From: an uncultured Oscillibacter sp.
GTDB lineage: Bacteria > Bacillota > Clostridia > Oscillospirales > Oscillospiraceae
DNA length: 64,000 bases
Assembly: GCA_910587875.1 (NCBI GenBank)
Contig: CAJUOD010000002.1
Location: 1-64,000 of the forward strand
Direction of reading: 5' to 3'
Made by a program: the position numbers and the translations under genes
The notes under the pieces: generated by a model
The model's input: the letters and a program-made list of their open reading frames with translations, nothing else
What the model was told of the DNA's origin: nothing
Database searches by the model: none
Part shown: piece after piece, positions 1 through 7,469 of the stretch
Layout of the letters: every line of letters starts with the position of its first letter
Position numbering within the stretch: position 1 is the stretch's first letter

Positions 1-15
1 GTGCTCTTCCGATCT
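1..15. other. Illumina adapter remnant at contig end
   Basis: The first 15 bases read GTGCTCTTCCGATCT, which is the 3' end of the standard Illumina TruSeq read-2 adapter. This is sequencing artefact, not biology. The real sequence begins at about position 16. Confidence 0.93.
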
Positions 16-473
16 TTCTGGAGCCCGCACTGGACGGCGTAGTCATAATCAGGCGTGTAGATGTCCACCCACTCCCCTTTGACCCCGGTGTCCGTGGCCC
101 GGAAGGTCCCGACGTTGCCGTCGGCGTACACCACATAGACCGTGGAGCCCAGGGGGATGACCGACCGGTCCACTGCGCAGGTGACGCCCTCCTCCACCGG
201 CGCCCCGCTGGCGGTGATGCCGTAAGCCGGGTGGTCCGGGGTCTTGCCGCAGGTGTCCGCCGTGTACCAGGTGACGACGCACTCCTCGATGACGTGGACC
301 TCCGCCGGCTGTTCGGCCGCCTCCTCCGGCTCCGGCGCCGTCCGCTCCGCCGGAGCCGGGATAATCCGGACGGCGGGGCCAGGAGGCGGCGCCTCCGCCG
401 GGTATGCGGGCCGGAGGCACAGTCCCAGGAGGAGCGCCAGGAGAAGGGCGGGGAACAAAGCCTTATTCCGCAT
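16..473 (-). CDS. 3D-domain (Asp-Asp-Asp) secreted protein, 3' end cut off
   Basis: ATG at 473 opens a frame that stays open to the contig edge (about 152 residues). The first 26 residues look like a signal peptide: a basic MRNK start, a leucine-rich core, then alanine/proline. The rest carries the 3D-domain pattern: TWYTADTCG, YGITASG, VDRSVIPLGSTVYV, FRATDTG and WVDIY, including the three aspartates that name the family. Relatives are cell-wall-acting proteins (MltA/RlpA-like double-psi barrel) often found in mobile elements, where they may help open peptidoglycan. The start overlaps the upstream gene's stop by 11 nt, so translation is probably coupled. The C-terminus is lost at the contig end. 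Confidence 0.8.
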
Positions 474-1077
474 TTGCGGACTTCTCCAGTGGACGGCGAT
501 AGGCCCACCAGGTTTCACCGTAGGAATCAATTCCATGCGAGACATAATTATTGAAGAACACCAGCTGGTCGGTCGCGCGGAGAAAGATTCGCCACGTGGA
601 TTCATGGGCATATTTGCTTTTAATGAACACCGGCTTCCCCTTCATTTCCAGAAGCTCCTCCAAGGTCAGCGGGTCGTTTCTCAGTGACTCCCGAGCCCCC
701 CGGAGAACTTGAAGCGCCCACGGAGTAAGCAGCTCCGTACCGTCCTCCGCGAAGCAAATGTCCTCGTAGAGCTTCAGCCGCTCCCGCACCTCCGCCATGG
801 CCCAGAGGGCCCGGTAGAGGATGGCGAGCACGCCTTCCGGCTCCGCCTCGCCGTACTGAAGCCAGTCCAACATGACATCTCCAAGCTCATCGTCTGTCAG
901 CTCCGGCTCAAGGTCCACATCCAGCGTCTTGGCAACTCTGCGAATCAGGGAGCACACGCTGCATTCATTTCCGGGTGCTTTTGTGTACCATGCCCAGCCG
1001 TCCCGGACAAAGACCTGATTCAGCGCCAGATCCGTCATGCTCATCGCATGACCGCCATTCATGGTAAACCGTTTCAT
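463..1077 (-). CDS. Hypothetical element protein, 204 aa
   Basis: ATG at 1077 follows GAGGAG at good spacing and overlaps the previous stop as ATGA, so I prefer it to the longer frame open to 1272. The protein begins MKRFTMNGGHAMSMTD. It has a C-x2-C pair near residue 36, an acidic middle, and a C-terminal half with 'LRNDPLTLEELLEM' and 'ETWWAYRRP' motifs. I recognise these motifs from uncharacterised proteins of clostridial phages and integrative elements. No catalytic motif is evident. It sits between parB and the 3D-domain gene in one run of overlapping genes, so it is probably co-expressed with the maintenance module. Confidence 0.75.
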   Translation of the reverse strand: MKRFTMNGGHAMSMTDLALNQVFVRDGWAWYTKAPGNECSVCSLIRRVAKTLDVDLEPELTDDELGDVMLDWLQYGEAEPEGVLAILYRALWAMAEVRERLKLYEDICFAEDGTELLTPWALQVLRGARESLRNDPLTLEELLEMKGKPVFIKSKYAHESTWRIFLRATDQLVFFNNYVSHGIDSYGETWWAYRRPLEKSANAE

Positions 1078-1229
1078 GTGTCTATCTCCTCTTTCAGCGC
1101 CACTTCGTCCCGCTCCGGCAGCCCGACAATGTCCGCGATAGCCGCCAGCAGCCGCAGGGCATCCGGGTCCGCCAGGCGGATGGGCTGTCCGCAGAGCGGA
1201 CACGGGTCCCCGGTTTTCAAAATTCTCAT
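1074..1229 (-). CDS. Small C-x2-C protein, 51 aa
   Basis: ATG at 1229 overlaps the parB stop (ATGA) and its own stop overlaps the next ATG (ATGA), a pattern repeated along this operon. The product begins MRILKTGDPCPLCGQPIRL. The CPLC knuckle followed by a helical tail suggests a half zinc ribbon, perhaps an accessory DNA- or protein-binding factor. No family is recognised. The tight overlaps on both sides are the main evidence that it is translated. Confidence 0.7.
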   Translation of the reverse strand: MRILKTGDPCPLCGQPIRLADPDALRLLAAIADIVGLPERDEVALKEEIDT

Positions 1230-3127
1230 GCGCGCTCCTCCTCACCTGTATTTGTGTCCAACTTGGACACATCGTCTTCCACCGGCGGCAGGGCCATCCA
1301 GCGGATGCACTCCGCGTCGAACGTTGGACCGCCTTTTTTGAACAGGAAATTCATGCCGTCGAACCAGCAGAGGCGCTGAAGGTATGTGTCGGGATTGCCG
1401 TCCGTTCCAGCCAGCCGGAAAGCCGCCACCACCTCGCAAGACTGCCGCGGGAACGTCCCGCCAGGCATCCAGCCGGAGATTACCAGCTGTCCTTCCGTTT
1501 GCTCCAGCTGGAACTCCTCGCCGGAGGCGGGAGGCGGGACCTCCAGCCATTTGGTATACTGGAGGCCGGACAGGACTTTCTTCCCGTTCGGGGACCTGAA
1601 CTGTCCGTCCTTCCATATGGCCGGGCGGTAGACCGGGCCGTCGTTGTCCAGCGCATAGGTGAGGATCGGCTTGCCCTCCGGCGGCGTGCGGCCACGGCTC
1701 TCCCAGCGAACACGACGGGCGGGAGGCGCTTCCTCCTCGAGCTCCTCCTCGAGCTCCTCCTCGGGCTCTTCCTCCGGTTCTTCCTCCGGCTCGGCTTCGG
1801 GCAATGTGTCCAAGTTGGACACATCCTGAACAGGTTCTTCACGGGCGGGCGGCTCCGTGACCGCCGGCGGGCGGAAGTTGTCAGTCAGGCCCATGAGGAA
1901 ATCCGTTGTACATCCCAGCAGAGCTGCCACTTTCACCTCGTCGCCGCATTTACCCGGCTCCAGGCGCGGACGGCACCATTCAGCCGGGTCGCCGAACTCT
2001 CCAGCGGCCCATCGGCGAATGTCGGCCACCGCGCAGCGGTCCCAACGCCAGGCGATAATCTCCTCTCCCGGCAGCCCGGCGGCGTCAATGGCCGGGAGGA
2101 GCCGCTTTGCATAAACCCGGGTTTCCCTCTGGTACTCCCGGCCTGCCTTCTGCTTCCGTTTGTAGGCCTCCTCTTCTGCCGCGTCCTTTTTGGCCTTCCG
2201 CTGGGCCTTGGCCTTGGAGCACATGCGCTCGCAGGGGGAATAACTGGCCTTCGCTTCCTCGCACTCCAGGCAGCAGATCTTTCCGCCGCAGAAGGATTTC
2301 CAGGTACTCGCCTCACAATCCCGCCGGAGGAATGTGTCTCCCCGCTTGCAGGGCTTCCCGTCCGGGCACTGGAGCTCCGGCTCCCACCGCCAGCCCTCGT
2401 TGTACTTCTTCAGCACCTTCTCGGCGGCGCTGCCGCTGGGCGCCTCCGACAGGGCGTTGGCCATGCGCTTTTGAAAATCCTCCGGCAGGCGGGCCAGGGC
2501 GTAGGCCGTCTGCTCCGGCAGCTTGTCCTTCTCGAAAAGGGCCATGTACTCCGGGATCAGCTTTTCCCGGATGACCTTCAGCCGGGCCAGCTTCGGGGCG
2601 GAGATTCTGCACGCCGCCGCCACCTGGTCACGCATCCGGCCGGGGAACTCCAGTCCCTCCTCCTTCAGCAGATATAAAAGCTCCTCCACACGGGCCGCCT
2701 GCCTGGCCTGTTCGGCGGAGGTCAAGACCCGGGTGTCGCTGTTGGCGTAGATCAGCCGCAGTTCCTGGAGGGCGGAGGAGCCCGCCGCCGTCTCCCTGAT
2801 ACAGGGGACCTCCTGAAGCTCCGTCCGGCCCTCGTCCACCAGCTTCTGGAGCGCCGCCCGGCGACGGTGGCCGGAGACGATGATAAACCGGCCCTCTGCC
2901 TCCGGGTTCTCCCGGACCCGGAGGGGCTGCTGGAGGCCCACAAGCTCGATGCTGGCCGCCAGCTCCTCCAGGTCGCAGAGCGTGTAGAAATTCCTCGGGT
3001 CGCTGTCGATCCGGTCCAGGGATATGTACTCGATCTGCTCCCGGCCGCCGGATGTGTCCAAGTTGGACACATTTTCGCCGGTCCCTTTCAGCTGCTGTTT
3101 CAGCACGTCTCCCAGACTATAACCCAC
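1226..3127 (-). CDS. parB: ParB-family partition protein with parS-like sites in its gene
   Basis: The start is GTG at 3127, preceded by GGAGGGAGG and overlapping the parA stop by 11 nt; the frame upstream of it lies within parA. The product is about 633 aa. The ParB/Srx N-domain spans roughly residues 25-130 (ISLDRIDSDPRNF, then SGHRRRAAL box II). A KorB-like helical HTH region follows to about 220, then a Cys-rich stretch (270-330), an acidic Glu/Pro repeat near 450-475 and an extra C-terminal domain. It is much longer than chromosomal ParB (about 290 aa). The peptides VSNLDT, VSNLDT and VSKLDT near the N-terminus, middle and C-terminus are each encoded by a 19-bp palindrome. Role: centromere binding for segregation of the excised element with ParA. 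Confidence 0.9.
   Translation of the reverse strand: MGYSLGDVLKQQLKGTGENVSNLDTSGGREQIEYISLDRIDSDPRNFYTLCDLEELAASIELVGLQQPLRVRENPEAEGRFIIVSGHRRRAALQKLVDEGRTELQEVPCIRETAAGSSALQELRLIYANSDTRVLTSAEQARQAARVEELLYLLKEEGLEFPGRMRDQVAAACRISAPKLARLKVIREKLIPEYMALFEKDKLPEQTAYALARLPEDFQKRMANALSEAPSGSAAEKVLKKYNEGWRWEPELQCPDGKPCKRGDTFLRRDCEASTWKSFCGGKICCLECEEAKASYSPCERMCSKAKAQRKAKKDAAEEEAYKRKQKAGREYQRETRVYAKRLLPAIDAAGLPGEEIIAWRWDRCAVADIRRWAAGEFGDPAEWCRPRLEPGKCGDEVKVAALLGCTTDFLMGLTDNFRPPAVTEPPAREEPVQDVSNLDTLPEAEPEEEPEEEPEEELEEELEEEAPPARRVRWESRGRTPPEGKPILTYALDNDGPVYRPAIWKDGQFRSPNGKKVLSGLQYTKWLEVPPPASGEEFQLEQTEGQLVISGWMPGGTFPRQSCEVVAAFRLAGTDGNPDTYLQRLCWFDGMNFLFKKGGPTFDAECIRWMALPPVEDDVSKLDTNTGEEERA
1253..1271. 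repeat. parS-like palindrome 1 (3' end of parB)
   Basis: TGTGTCCAACTTGGACACA is a 19-bp perfect palindrome around one central base. It lies in the last codons of parB, where the coding strand reads VSKLDT. Four near-identical copies occur elsewhere in element A and none elsewhere in the window. Confidence 0.8.
1805..1823. repeat. parS-like palindrome 2 (middle of parB)
   Basis: TGTGTCCAAGTTGGACACA, the same 19-bp palindrome, sits just downstream (in coding direction) of the codons for the C-terminal DNA-binding region and encodes VSNLDT. Confidence 0.8.
3053..3071. repeat. parS-like palindrome 3 (5' end of parB)
   Basis: TGTGTCCAAGTTGGACACA lies about 57 nt inside parB from the GTG start and encodes VSNLDT at residues 20-25. 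Its position near the parA/parB junction is where many plasmid centromeres sit. Confidence 0.8.
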
Positions 3128-3884
3128 GCTTTTCGCCTCCCTCCAAGTACTCCCGCACAAAGGCCCGGTAATCCTTCGACGCCCCGCAATGGGGGCTGAA
3201 GGTCAGGATGCTCTCCCGGGCGGCGATGCTCTTGGGCACCGGCGGGCTCATGCGAATCCGGGTGTGGAAGACCGGCAGGCCGGACTCCAGCGCCAGCAGG
3301 CGGTGAATCTCCCGCTCCTCGGCGGTCCGCTGGAACTGGGTGCCCAGGATGCCAGCCACCCGGAGCCGGGGGTTGACGCTGCGCATGGAGTCCACCTGCC
3401 GCGTCAGCTCCGCCATGCCCGCCGTGGAGAACACGTCCAGCCGGATGGGGATGATGACCTCATCCGCCGCCAGCAGCGCCGCCTGGGAGGCCAGGCCCAG
3501 GGAGGGCGGCAGGTCGATGATGAGGTAATCCACGCTGTCCTCGGCCAGGACCGTCCGCAGCTCCTCGATCTGCGTCACCTTGGCGCCGCTGTTGGGGAGG
3601 TCCGCCCGGGCCAGCTCCATACCGGAGGGGATCAGACTCAGCGTGGGAGAAACCGGCGTCACGAAGTCGGGCCAGTAGCCGGCGCCGTCCGTCAGCAGGG
3701 TCCAGGTATTGCCGCAGGCGCTGGTGTCTGTGACGCCGAAGTACTGGGACAGGTTGCCCTGCTGGTCCGCGTCGATCAGCACCACCTGCTTGTCATGCTC
3801 CGCCGAAAGGCACCGGGCCATGGTGGCCGCCGTGACGGTCTTCGCCGTCCCGCCTTTCAGGTTCAAGATTGCTATGGTTTTCAT
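3117..3884 (-). CDS. parA: ParA-family partition ATPase
   Basis: A 255-aa ParA/Soj-type ATPase. The deviant Walker A box KGGTAKT is at residues 10-16, the switch region has DADQQGN near 39, and Walker B is in YLIIDLPPS near 137. It lacks an N-terminal HTH, as in ParA of type Ib or chromosomal kind, so autoregulation would fall to ParB or another protein. ATP-dependent DNA binding and ParB-stimulated hydrolysis move the replicon to daughter cells. It overlaps the ASCH-like gene (ATGA) upstream and parB downstream, so the three are translationally linked. Confidence 0.93.
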   Translation of the reverse strand: MKTIAILNLKGGTAKTVTAATMARCLSAEHDKQVVLIDADQQGNLSQYFGVTDTSACGNTWTLLTDGAGYWPDFVTPVSPTLSLIPSGMELARADLPNSGAKVTQIEELRTVLAEDSVDYLIIDLPPSLGLASQAALLAADEVIIPIRLDVFSTAGMAELTRQVDSMRSVNPRLRVAGILGTQFQRTAEEREIHRLLALESGLPVFHTRIRMSPPVPKSIAARESILTFSPHCGASKDYRAFVREYLEGGEKRGL

Positions 3885-4477
3885 GGTTTTTCTGTCCTTT
3901 CAAATTCGATAACCCACACCAAGGGGTTGGCTATCCAGCCGTAGAGGGCGCGGTCGGCGGGTTTGACGCATTGGTCCCAAACCCACATAAACGCTTGCTT
4001 CGCAGTCGACGCCCATGAGGAGGTTTCCGTTGCTTGCCAGCCCTTATATAATCCTTCTTTTTCCGCCTGCTCCTCGGTGATATCCCACAGACGTTCCCCC
4101 CGCACGCCCGTCACCCGCAGGAAGATTCGCGCGGCCTCGCGGGGCATGTGGATGGAGGGACGCCACTTCACGCCGGGAAGAGTTTCCCCCTCTGCCTTAT
4201 AATGGATTTCCGGCGCGGTCCCTTCTGTTCTCGACCACGGCGCCCACGCCTCCCGCACATACAGGATTTCGCCGGGGCGGTAGGGAAGTGACAATACCGT
4301 TGCTCCCGTTGCATCAATAAGCCCGTCAACAATATGTATCGGTTCGCTTGATACAACAAGACTTGCCATAGACATTTGACAATATCTTGCTTGCGGCTTC
4401 ACCACCCGCCGCGTCACCGTCTTTCGGTTCTTCAGAATCGCGCGGACCATTTCGGAATTGAATAAAATCGGTTTCAT
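3881..4477 (-). CDS. ASCH/PUA-like phage-type protein
   Basis: A 198-aa protein starting MKPILFNSEMVRAILKNRKTVTRR. It continues with YRPGEILYVREAW, a KWRPSIHMP block and ARIFLRVTGVR. This order is typical of small ASCH-superfamily proteins of phages and mobile elements, which have a predicted RNA- or nucleotide-binding PUA-like fold. Function is not established. It sits between dnaB and parA in the replication operon, and its stop overlaps the parA start. AT-richer stretches near 4290-4440 hint at a separate origin from its neighbours. Confidence 0.8.
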   Translation of the reverse strand: MKPILFNSEMVRAILKNRKTVTRRVVKPQARYCQMSMASLVVSSEPIHIVDGLIDATGATVLSLPYRPGEILYVREAWAPWSRTEGTAPEIHYKAEGETLPGVKWRPSIHMPREAARIFLRVTGVRGERLWDITEEQAEKEGLYKGWQATETSSWASTAKQAFMWVWDQCVKPADRALYGWIANPLVWVIEFERTEKP

Positions 4478-4486
4478 ACAGCCTCC

Positions 4487-5863
4487 TCAAAAAGGCAGGT
4501 CCTTCTGCTCCCCCTTCAGTTCTTTGATTTCCACCTGGTCCGGGTCCCGTTTATTGCGTACCCGGGCCTTCCGGCCCTCCGCCGCGTAATGGGAGGCGGC
4601 CGCCCTGGAGTCCCCCGCCGGAATGACGCGGCTGAAGGTCTGCGTCGCGCCGTAGAAGTCCATGCTCAGGGCCATTCCCGCCTCGCCCTCTTTGTTTTTG
4701 GCGATCTTGAGCGTGCGGATTTGGTTTTCGGAGTCAGTCTCATCCTCCCGGTACAGCAGCATGGCCACGTCCGCGTCCATCTCGATCTGCCCGGACTGGC
4801 GGAACGAGTGCATCCCGGGGAAAGACTTCTTGCTCTGATCTGGGCGGGTGAGCTGGCTTAGGGCCAGCACCGTCACGCCGGTCTGACGGCCCAGGTTCTG
4901 GAGGTCCCCGGAGACCTCGCTGACCCGCTCGAAATCGCTGCTCCAGTGCCGCTCCCGGCTGCCGGGGATTTTCTGGAGGTAGTCGACTACCACCAGCTCG
5001 TAGTGGCGGCTCAGGGCCAGGGCCCGGACATCCGCCGCCGTCATGCCGGAGGCGTCGATAAACTCCAGGTCCGGAGAGATCAGCGAGTCCTGCACGGAGA
5101 CGATCAGGTTGAAATCCGCCTCCTGGAGGTCGAAGCGCTTGATCTTCCCCAGGGGCACCTTGGACTTGAGGGCGACCAGGCGGTCAAAGAGCTTCCGGTC
5201 ATTGTTTTCGTAGTAAAAATAGCCCACCCGGCGCTGCTCCGCGATATGGACGCACATTTGCAGGGCCATGGCCGTCTTGCCAGCGCTGGGGTAGCCGCCC
5301 AGGACGATGAAGTCCCCCGGCTCCACGTAGATGTGCTCATCCAGGCCCAGGGCGCCCCAGGTGAAATAGGGCGGCTGCTTCTCCTCCGCGTGGCGGTCCA
5401 GGAACGCCTCGTAGCACTGACGGAGGTTTGTGATCCGCACGCCGGGCTTTTGGCAGGTCAGGGCGTTGATCTTGTCCACCACCGCCTGGGCGTCGTCCAG
5501 GCCGGAAGCGGCGGCCTCCGCCAGCTTTTCCCCCAGCGCCTCCAGGTGATATTGCAGGGCGCGCCGCCGGAGGATGTCAGCGTACTCCATGGCGTTGGCG
5601 GAGGTGGGCGTAACCTCCATGAGCTCCGCAAGAATCTTGCGGTAGTTCCCGCCCAAGGCGTCGTTGACTGTGATGGGGTCCGTGTCCTTCCCCTGGGCCC
5701 GGAGCCGCTTGATCGCCAGGAAGATATTCCTGTAGGCGCCCTCGATAAAGTCATCCGCCGTGAGCTGCTGGAGCAGGGGTCCAATCACCTCCGGGTCGAT
5801 CAGCATGGAGCCCAGGACGGCGATTTGGGATTCCAGCGCCAGCTCGGCCGTCAGTGCGCTCAT
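4487..5863 (-). CDS. dnaB: Replicative DNA helicase, DnaB family
   Basis: 458 aa, the usual DnaB length. The N-terminal domain (residues 10-110) has the family signature ALESQIAVLGSMLIDPEV. The RecA-like domain has Walker A GGYPSAGKTA near 189-198, a YYENN segment where many DnaB proteins have a 'SLEM' motif, Walker B LVVVDYLQ near 290-297, and ALSQLTR. It unwinds DNA at the element's origin. It overlaps the Rep-like gene by 4 nt (ATGA). An element-borne DnaB beside ParAB implies that the excised form replicates on its own. Confidence 0.92.
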   Translation of the reverse strand: MSALTAELALESQIAVLGSMLIDPEVIGPLLQQLTADDFIEGAYRNIFLAIKRLRAQGKDTDPITVNDALGGNYRKILAELMEVTPTSANAMEYADILRRRALQYHLEALGEKLAEAAASGLDDAQAVVDKINALTCQKPGVRITNLRQCYEAFLDRHAEEKQPPYFTWGALGLDEHIYVEPGDFIVLGGYPSAGKTAMALQMCVHIAEQRRVGYFYYENNDRKLFDRLVALKSKVPLGKIKRFDLQEADFNLIVSVQDSLISPDLEFIDASGMTAADVRALALSRHYELVVVDYLQKIPGSRERHWSSDFERVSEVSGDLQNLGRQTGVTVLALSQLTRPDQSKKSFPGMHSFRQSGQIEMDADVAMLLYREDETDSENQIRTLKIAKNKEGEAGMALSMDFYGATQTFSRVIPAGDSRAAASHYAAEGRKARVRNKRDPDQVEIKELKGEQKDLPF

Positions 5864-6621
5864 ATGTACCGCACCCCCGGTTCTCTGGCTGGGCCGCTGG
5901 GTTTGTCAGCGGGCAGCTCGTCCGACTTCAGGGGGAACACCGTCAGCCAGTTGGCCACGGTGGCCCTGTCCAGGAGTGCCAGCTTCATGCCCCGGTCACC
6001 ACCGGAGAGCCTGTCCAGCTTTTTCAGGATACCGTTCATGGCCCGGGTGGTCTTCACCGGGGACTTATTCGCCACAGCCCGGTTCTCTAGGAGACCCAGA
6101 ATGGCCTCCAGCAGCTCCCCGTCCTCCCCGGCGTAAGCCGTGCAGAGCGCGAAAATTTCACGGGGGACTATAGGGGGTTTATTATATATATTACTCTTAG
6201 TAGTATGGTCCTCATTTTTGAGGGGACCGTCCCCTCTTTTTTGAGGAGACGTATCCTCATTTTTGAGGGGACCTTCCGCCCCCTCTTCCGTCCCCTCCGG
6301 CGGGTCCTCTTTCGCCAGTTCCTGCCCGCAGAAAATGCGGCGCTGGGTGATGTCTCCTTTGCTTCCGTACCGCCGGATCATCTTCACCCGGATGTGACCT
6401 TGATCCGCCAGGGCGGAGATCAATCGGGTGACAGTAGCCTCGCTGCATCGGAGGATCTCCGTGAAGTCCCGATTGCTGGCGTAGCAATAGCCGTTGGCGT
6501 GACTGAGGCGGTAAATCTCGCCATAGAGCAGCTTTGCCGTAGCGGGGATTTGGTCATCATAGAGTACGGCGGCGGGGATCAAGGCGAACTGGCCTCCTTG
6601 GGTCATATCTTGCTTTGCCAA
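5860..6621 (-). CDS. Rep-like helix-turn-helix protein (replication initiator/loader candidate)
   Basis: 253 aa. A TTG at 6621, with GAGGTGAG about 6 nt upstream, is the best start; ATG at 6606 is an alternative. Residues 10-90 form a winged-helix replication-protein-type domain (FALIPAAVLYDDQIPATAKLLYGEI, then CSEATVTRLISALADQG). A low-complexity linker with two PLKNED repeats follows, then a helical C-terminal region. This layout, directly before dnaB, matches plasmid or phage initiators and DnaD-like loaders. An antisense RNA gene lies in the leader upstream (6784-6853). The exact role is inferred from context. Confidence 0.75.
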   Translation of the reverse strand: MAKQDMTQGGQFALIPAAVLYDDQIPATAKLLYGEIYRLSHANGYCYASNRDFTEILRCSEATVTRLISALADQGHIRVKMIRRYGSKGDITQRRIFCGQELAKEDPPEGTEEGAEGPLKNEDTSPQKRGDGPLKNEDHTTKSNIYNKPPIVPREIFALCTAYAGEDGELLEAILGLLENRAVANKSPVKTTRAMNGILKKLDRLSGGDRGMKLALLDRATVANWLTVFPLKSDELPADKPSGPAREPGVRYI

Positions 6622-6627
6622 CAGCTC

Positions 6628-6714
6628 TCACCTCTCAATCCAGTCGATCAGGCGGGCCAGCTGGCTCACCAGCCCGGCCGCCCCGATATAGGTCAATATC
6701 ATGGCCCAGGACAT
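6628..6714 (-). CDS. Possible 28-aa leader peptide before rep
   Basis: ATG at 6714 opens a 28-codon frame: MSWAMILTYIGAAGLVSQL, then a short basic/acidic end. It is one hydrophobic helix. It ends 6 nt before the rep start, so ribosomes finishing it could re-initiate on rep. A purine-rich GGGGGAGGGGG lies about 11 nt upstream but could pair with the CCCTCCCC next to the ATG. Either a small membrane peptide or a regulatory leader is possible; evidence is modest. Confidence 0.4.
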   Translation of the reverse strand: MSWAMILTYIGAAGLVSQLARLIDWIER

Positions 6715-6749
6715 GGGGAGGGCACCCCCTCCCCCGTCCAGATTGGGGC

Positions 6750-6777
6750 TTGCATTTTGCCGAGATTTTGCTATAAT
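6750..6777 (+). promoter_or_regulatory. Promoter for antisense RNA
   Basis: TTGCAT at 6750-6755 and a perfect TATAAT at 6772-6777 are 16 nt apart on the plus strand, opposite to the rep operon. Expected start is near 6784. Confidence 0.7.
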
Positions 6778-6783
6778 AAGCAT

Positions 6784-6853
6784 AGACCTTGTTCCTCGGC
6801 TGAAGCCCTGGACAACGCCGCTCCGAAGTTGCCGCTTCGGGGCGGTCTTTTTT
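6784..6853 (+). ncRNA. Putative countertranscribed RNA controlling rep
   Basis: A consensus-type plus-strand promoter is followed about 35-60 nt later by a Rho-independent terminator, giving a transcript of about 70 nt with no reading frame. It is antisense to the leader of the minus-strand mRNA that enters the 28-aa peptide and rep gene. Plasmids commonly use short antisense RNAs at this place to set copy number. The assignment is inference from promoter, terminator and position. Confidence 0.6.
6818..6852 (+). terminator. Rho-independent terminator of antisense RNA
   Basis: Arms CCGCTCCGAAG and CTTCGGGGCGG (one G-U pair) enclose a short loop and are followed by TCTTTTTT on the plus strand. 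In the opposite direction no T-run follows, so it should act on the plus-strand RNA only. Confidence 0.8.
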
Positions 6854-6860
6854 GTGGTTT

Positions 6861-7019
6861 TCACTGGTCTTCTCCTTCCTCCGGCTCCCAGCGCAGCGCC
6901 TGGTCTATGGCCGCTCGAAAGCTCCCCACACAGGGGACCCACCGGAGCTTTCCATTGGGGAGCAGTATCTGCACGCACCAGCCGCCCCTCACGGGAAAGG
7001 CGCTCATGATGTGGTTCAT
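6861..7019 (-). CDS. Small hypothetical protein, 52 aa
   Basis: ATG at 7019 overlaps the previous stop as ATGA. The product starts MNHIMSAFPVRGGWCVQILL and ends in a charged tail. No family is recognised. The tight coupling to the 87-aa gene upstream supports it as real. It is the last gene before the rep leader. Confidence 0.6.
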   Translation of the reverse strand: MNHIMSAFPVRGGWCVQILLPNGKLRWVPCVGSFRAAIDQALRWEPEEGEDQ

Positions 7020-7279
7020 ACGACCTCCTCCTCATAGGCGCTCGGGTGCTGGGCTCGCAGAAGCCGGGACAGCATTTCTTCTGAGCGGGCGTCGCACTCT
7101 TCACCCGTGATCAGCCGCAGGGCCTCCAGCATCTTCAGCGCCCCGTTGTATTGATGCTGCCAGTACTCCGCTGAGTGGAACGCCTTTTTCTGGATCGCCT
7201 CGTCGATAATGTTCTCCAGGGGAAGCAAGCAGCGTCTGTGCCCGGCGGCCAGTAGCGCCGCCTTCTCTTGTTCGTTCAC
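7016..7279 (-). CDS. Small helical hypothetical protein, 87 aa
   Basis: GTG at 7279 lies 7 nt after GGAGG; the frame upstream (to 7348) overlaps the preceding gene and is unlikely. The sequence (MNEQEKAALLAAGHRRCLL, then IIDEAIQKKAFHSAEYWQHQ) is predicted all-helical. Function is unknown. It overlaps the next gene by 4 nt. Confidence 0.65.
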   Translation of the reverse strand: MNEQEKAALLAAGHRRCLLPLENIIDEAIQKKAFHSAEYWQHQYNGALKMLEALRLITGEECDARSEEMLSRLLRAQHPSAYEEEVV

Positions 7280-7289
7280 GATCTGCCTC

Positions 7290-7469
7290 CTATTCCTTGA
7301 CGGGCTTGTAACGCACCTGGGTATAGCATTCCGCGATGCGATGCCCATGTTTGACCGGCAGGGCCTCGAAAGCCTTCCTGGCCGCTTCCAGCGAAAAAAA
7401 CTCTTTGCCGGGGCAGACCTCCCAGGGGTCCCAGTTATGGATGCGGGATTGAATTACATAGCGTTTCAT
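7290..7469 (-). CDS. Small hypothetical protein, 59 aa
   Basis: ATG at 7469 overlaps the stop of the split XRE gene. The product begins MKRYVIQSRIHNWDPWEVC, has an aromatic N-terminal half and ends with VRYKPVKE. It looks like a small beta-rich phage/element protein with no assigned role. Stop at 7290 is followed by the RBS of the next gene. Confidence 0.6.
   Translation of the reverse strand: MKRYVIQSRIHNWDPWEVCPGKEFFSLEAARKAFEALPVKHGHRIAECYTQVRYKPVKE

Noticed and set aside
1736..1795. Short tandem repeats in parB as a possible CRISPR or iteron array
   Set aside because: They are in-frame GAG/GAA/CCG codons encoding an acidic low-complexity stretch. No spacers exist and no CRISPR array was seen anywhere in the window.
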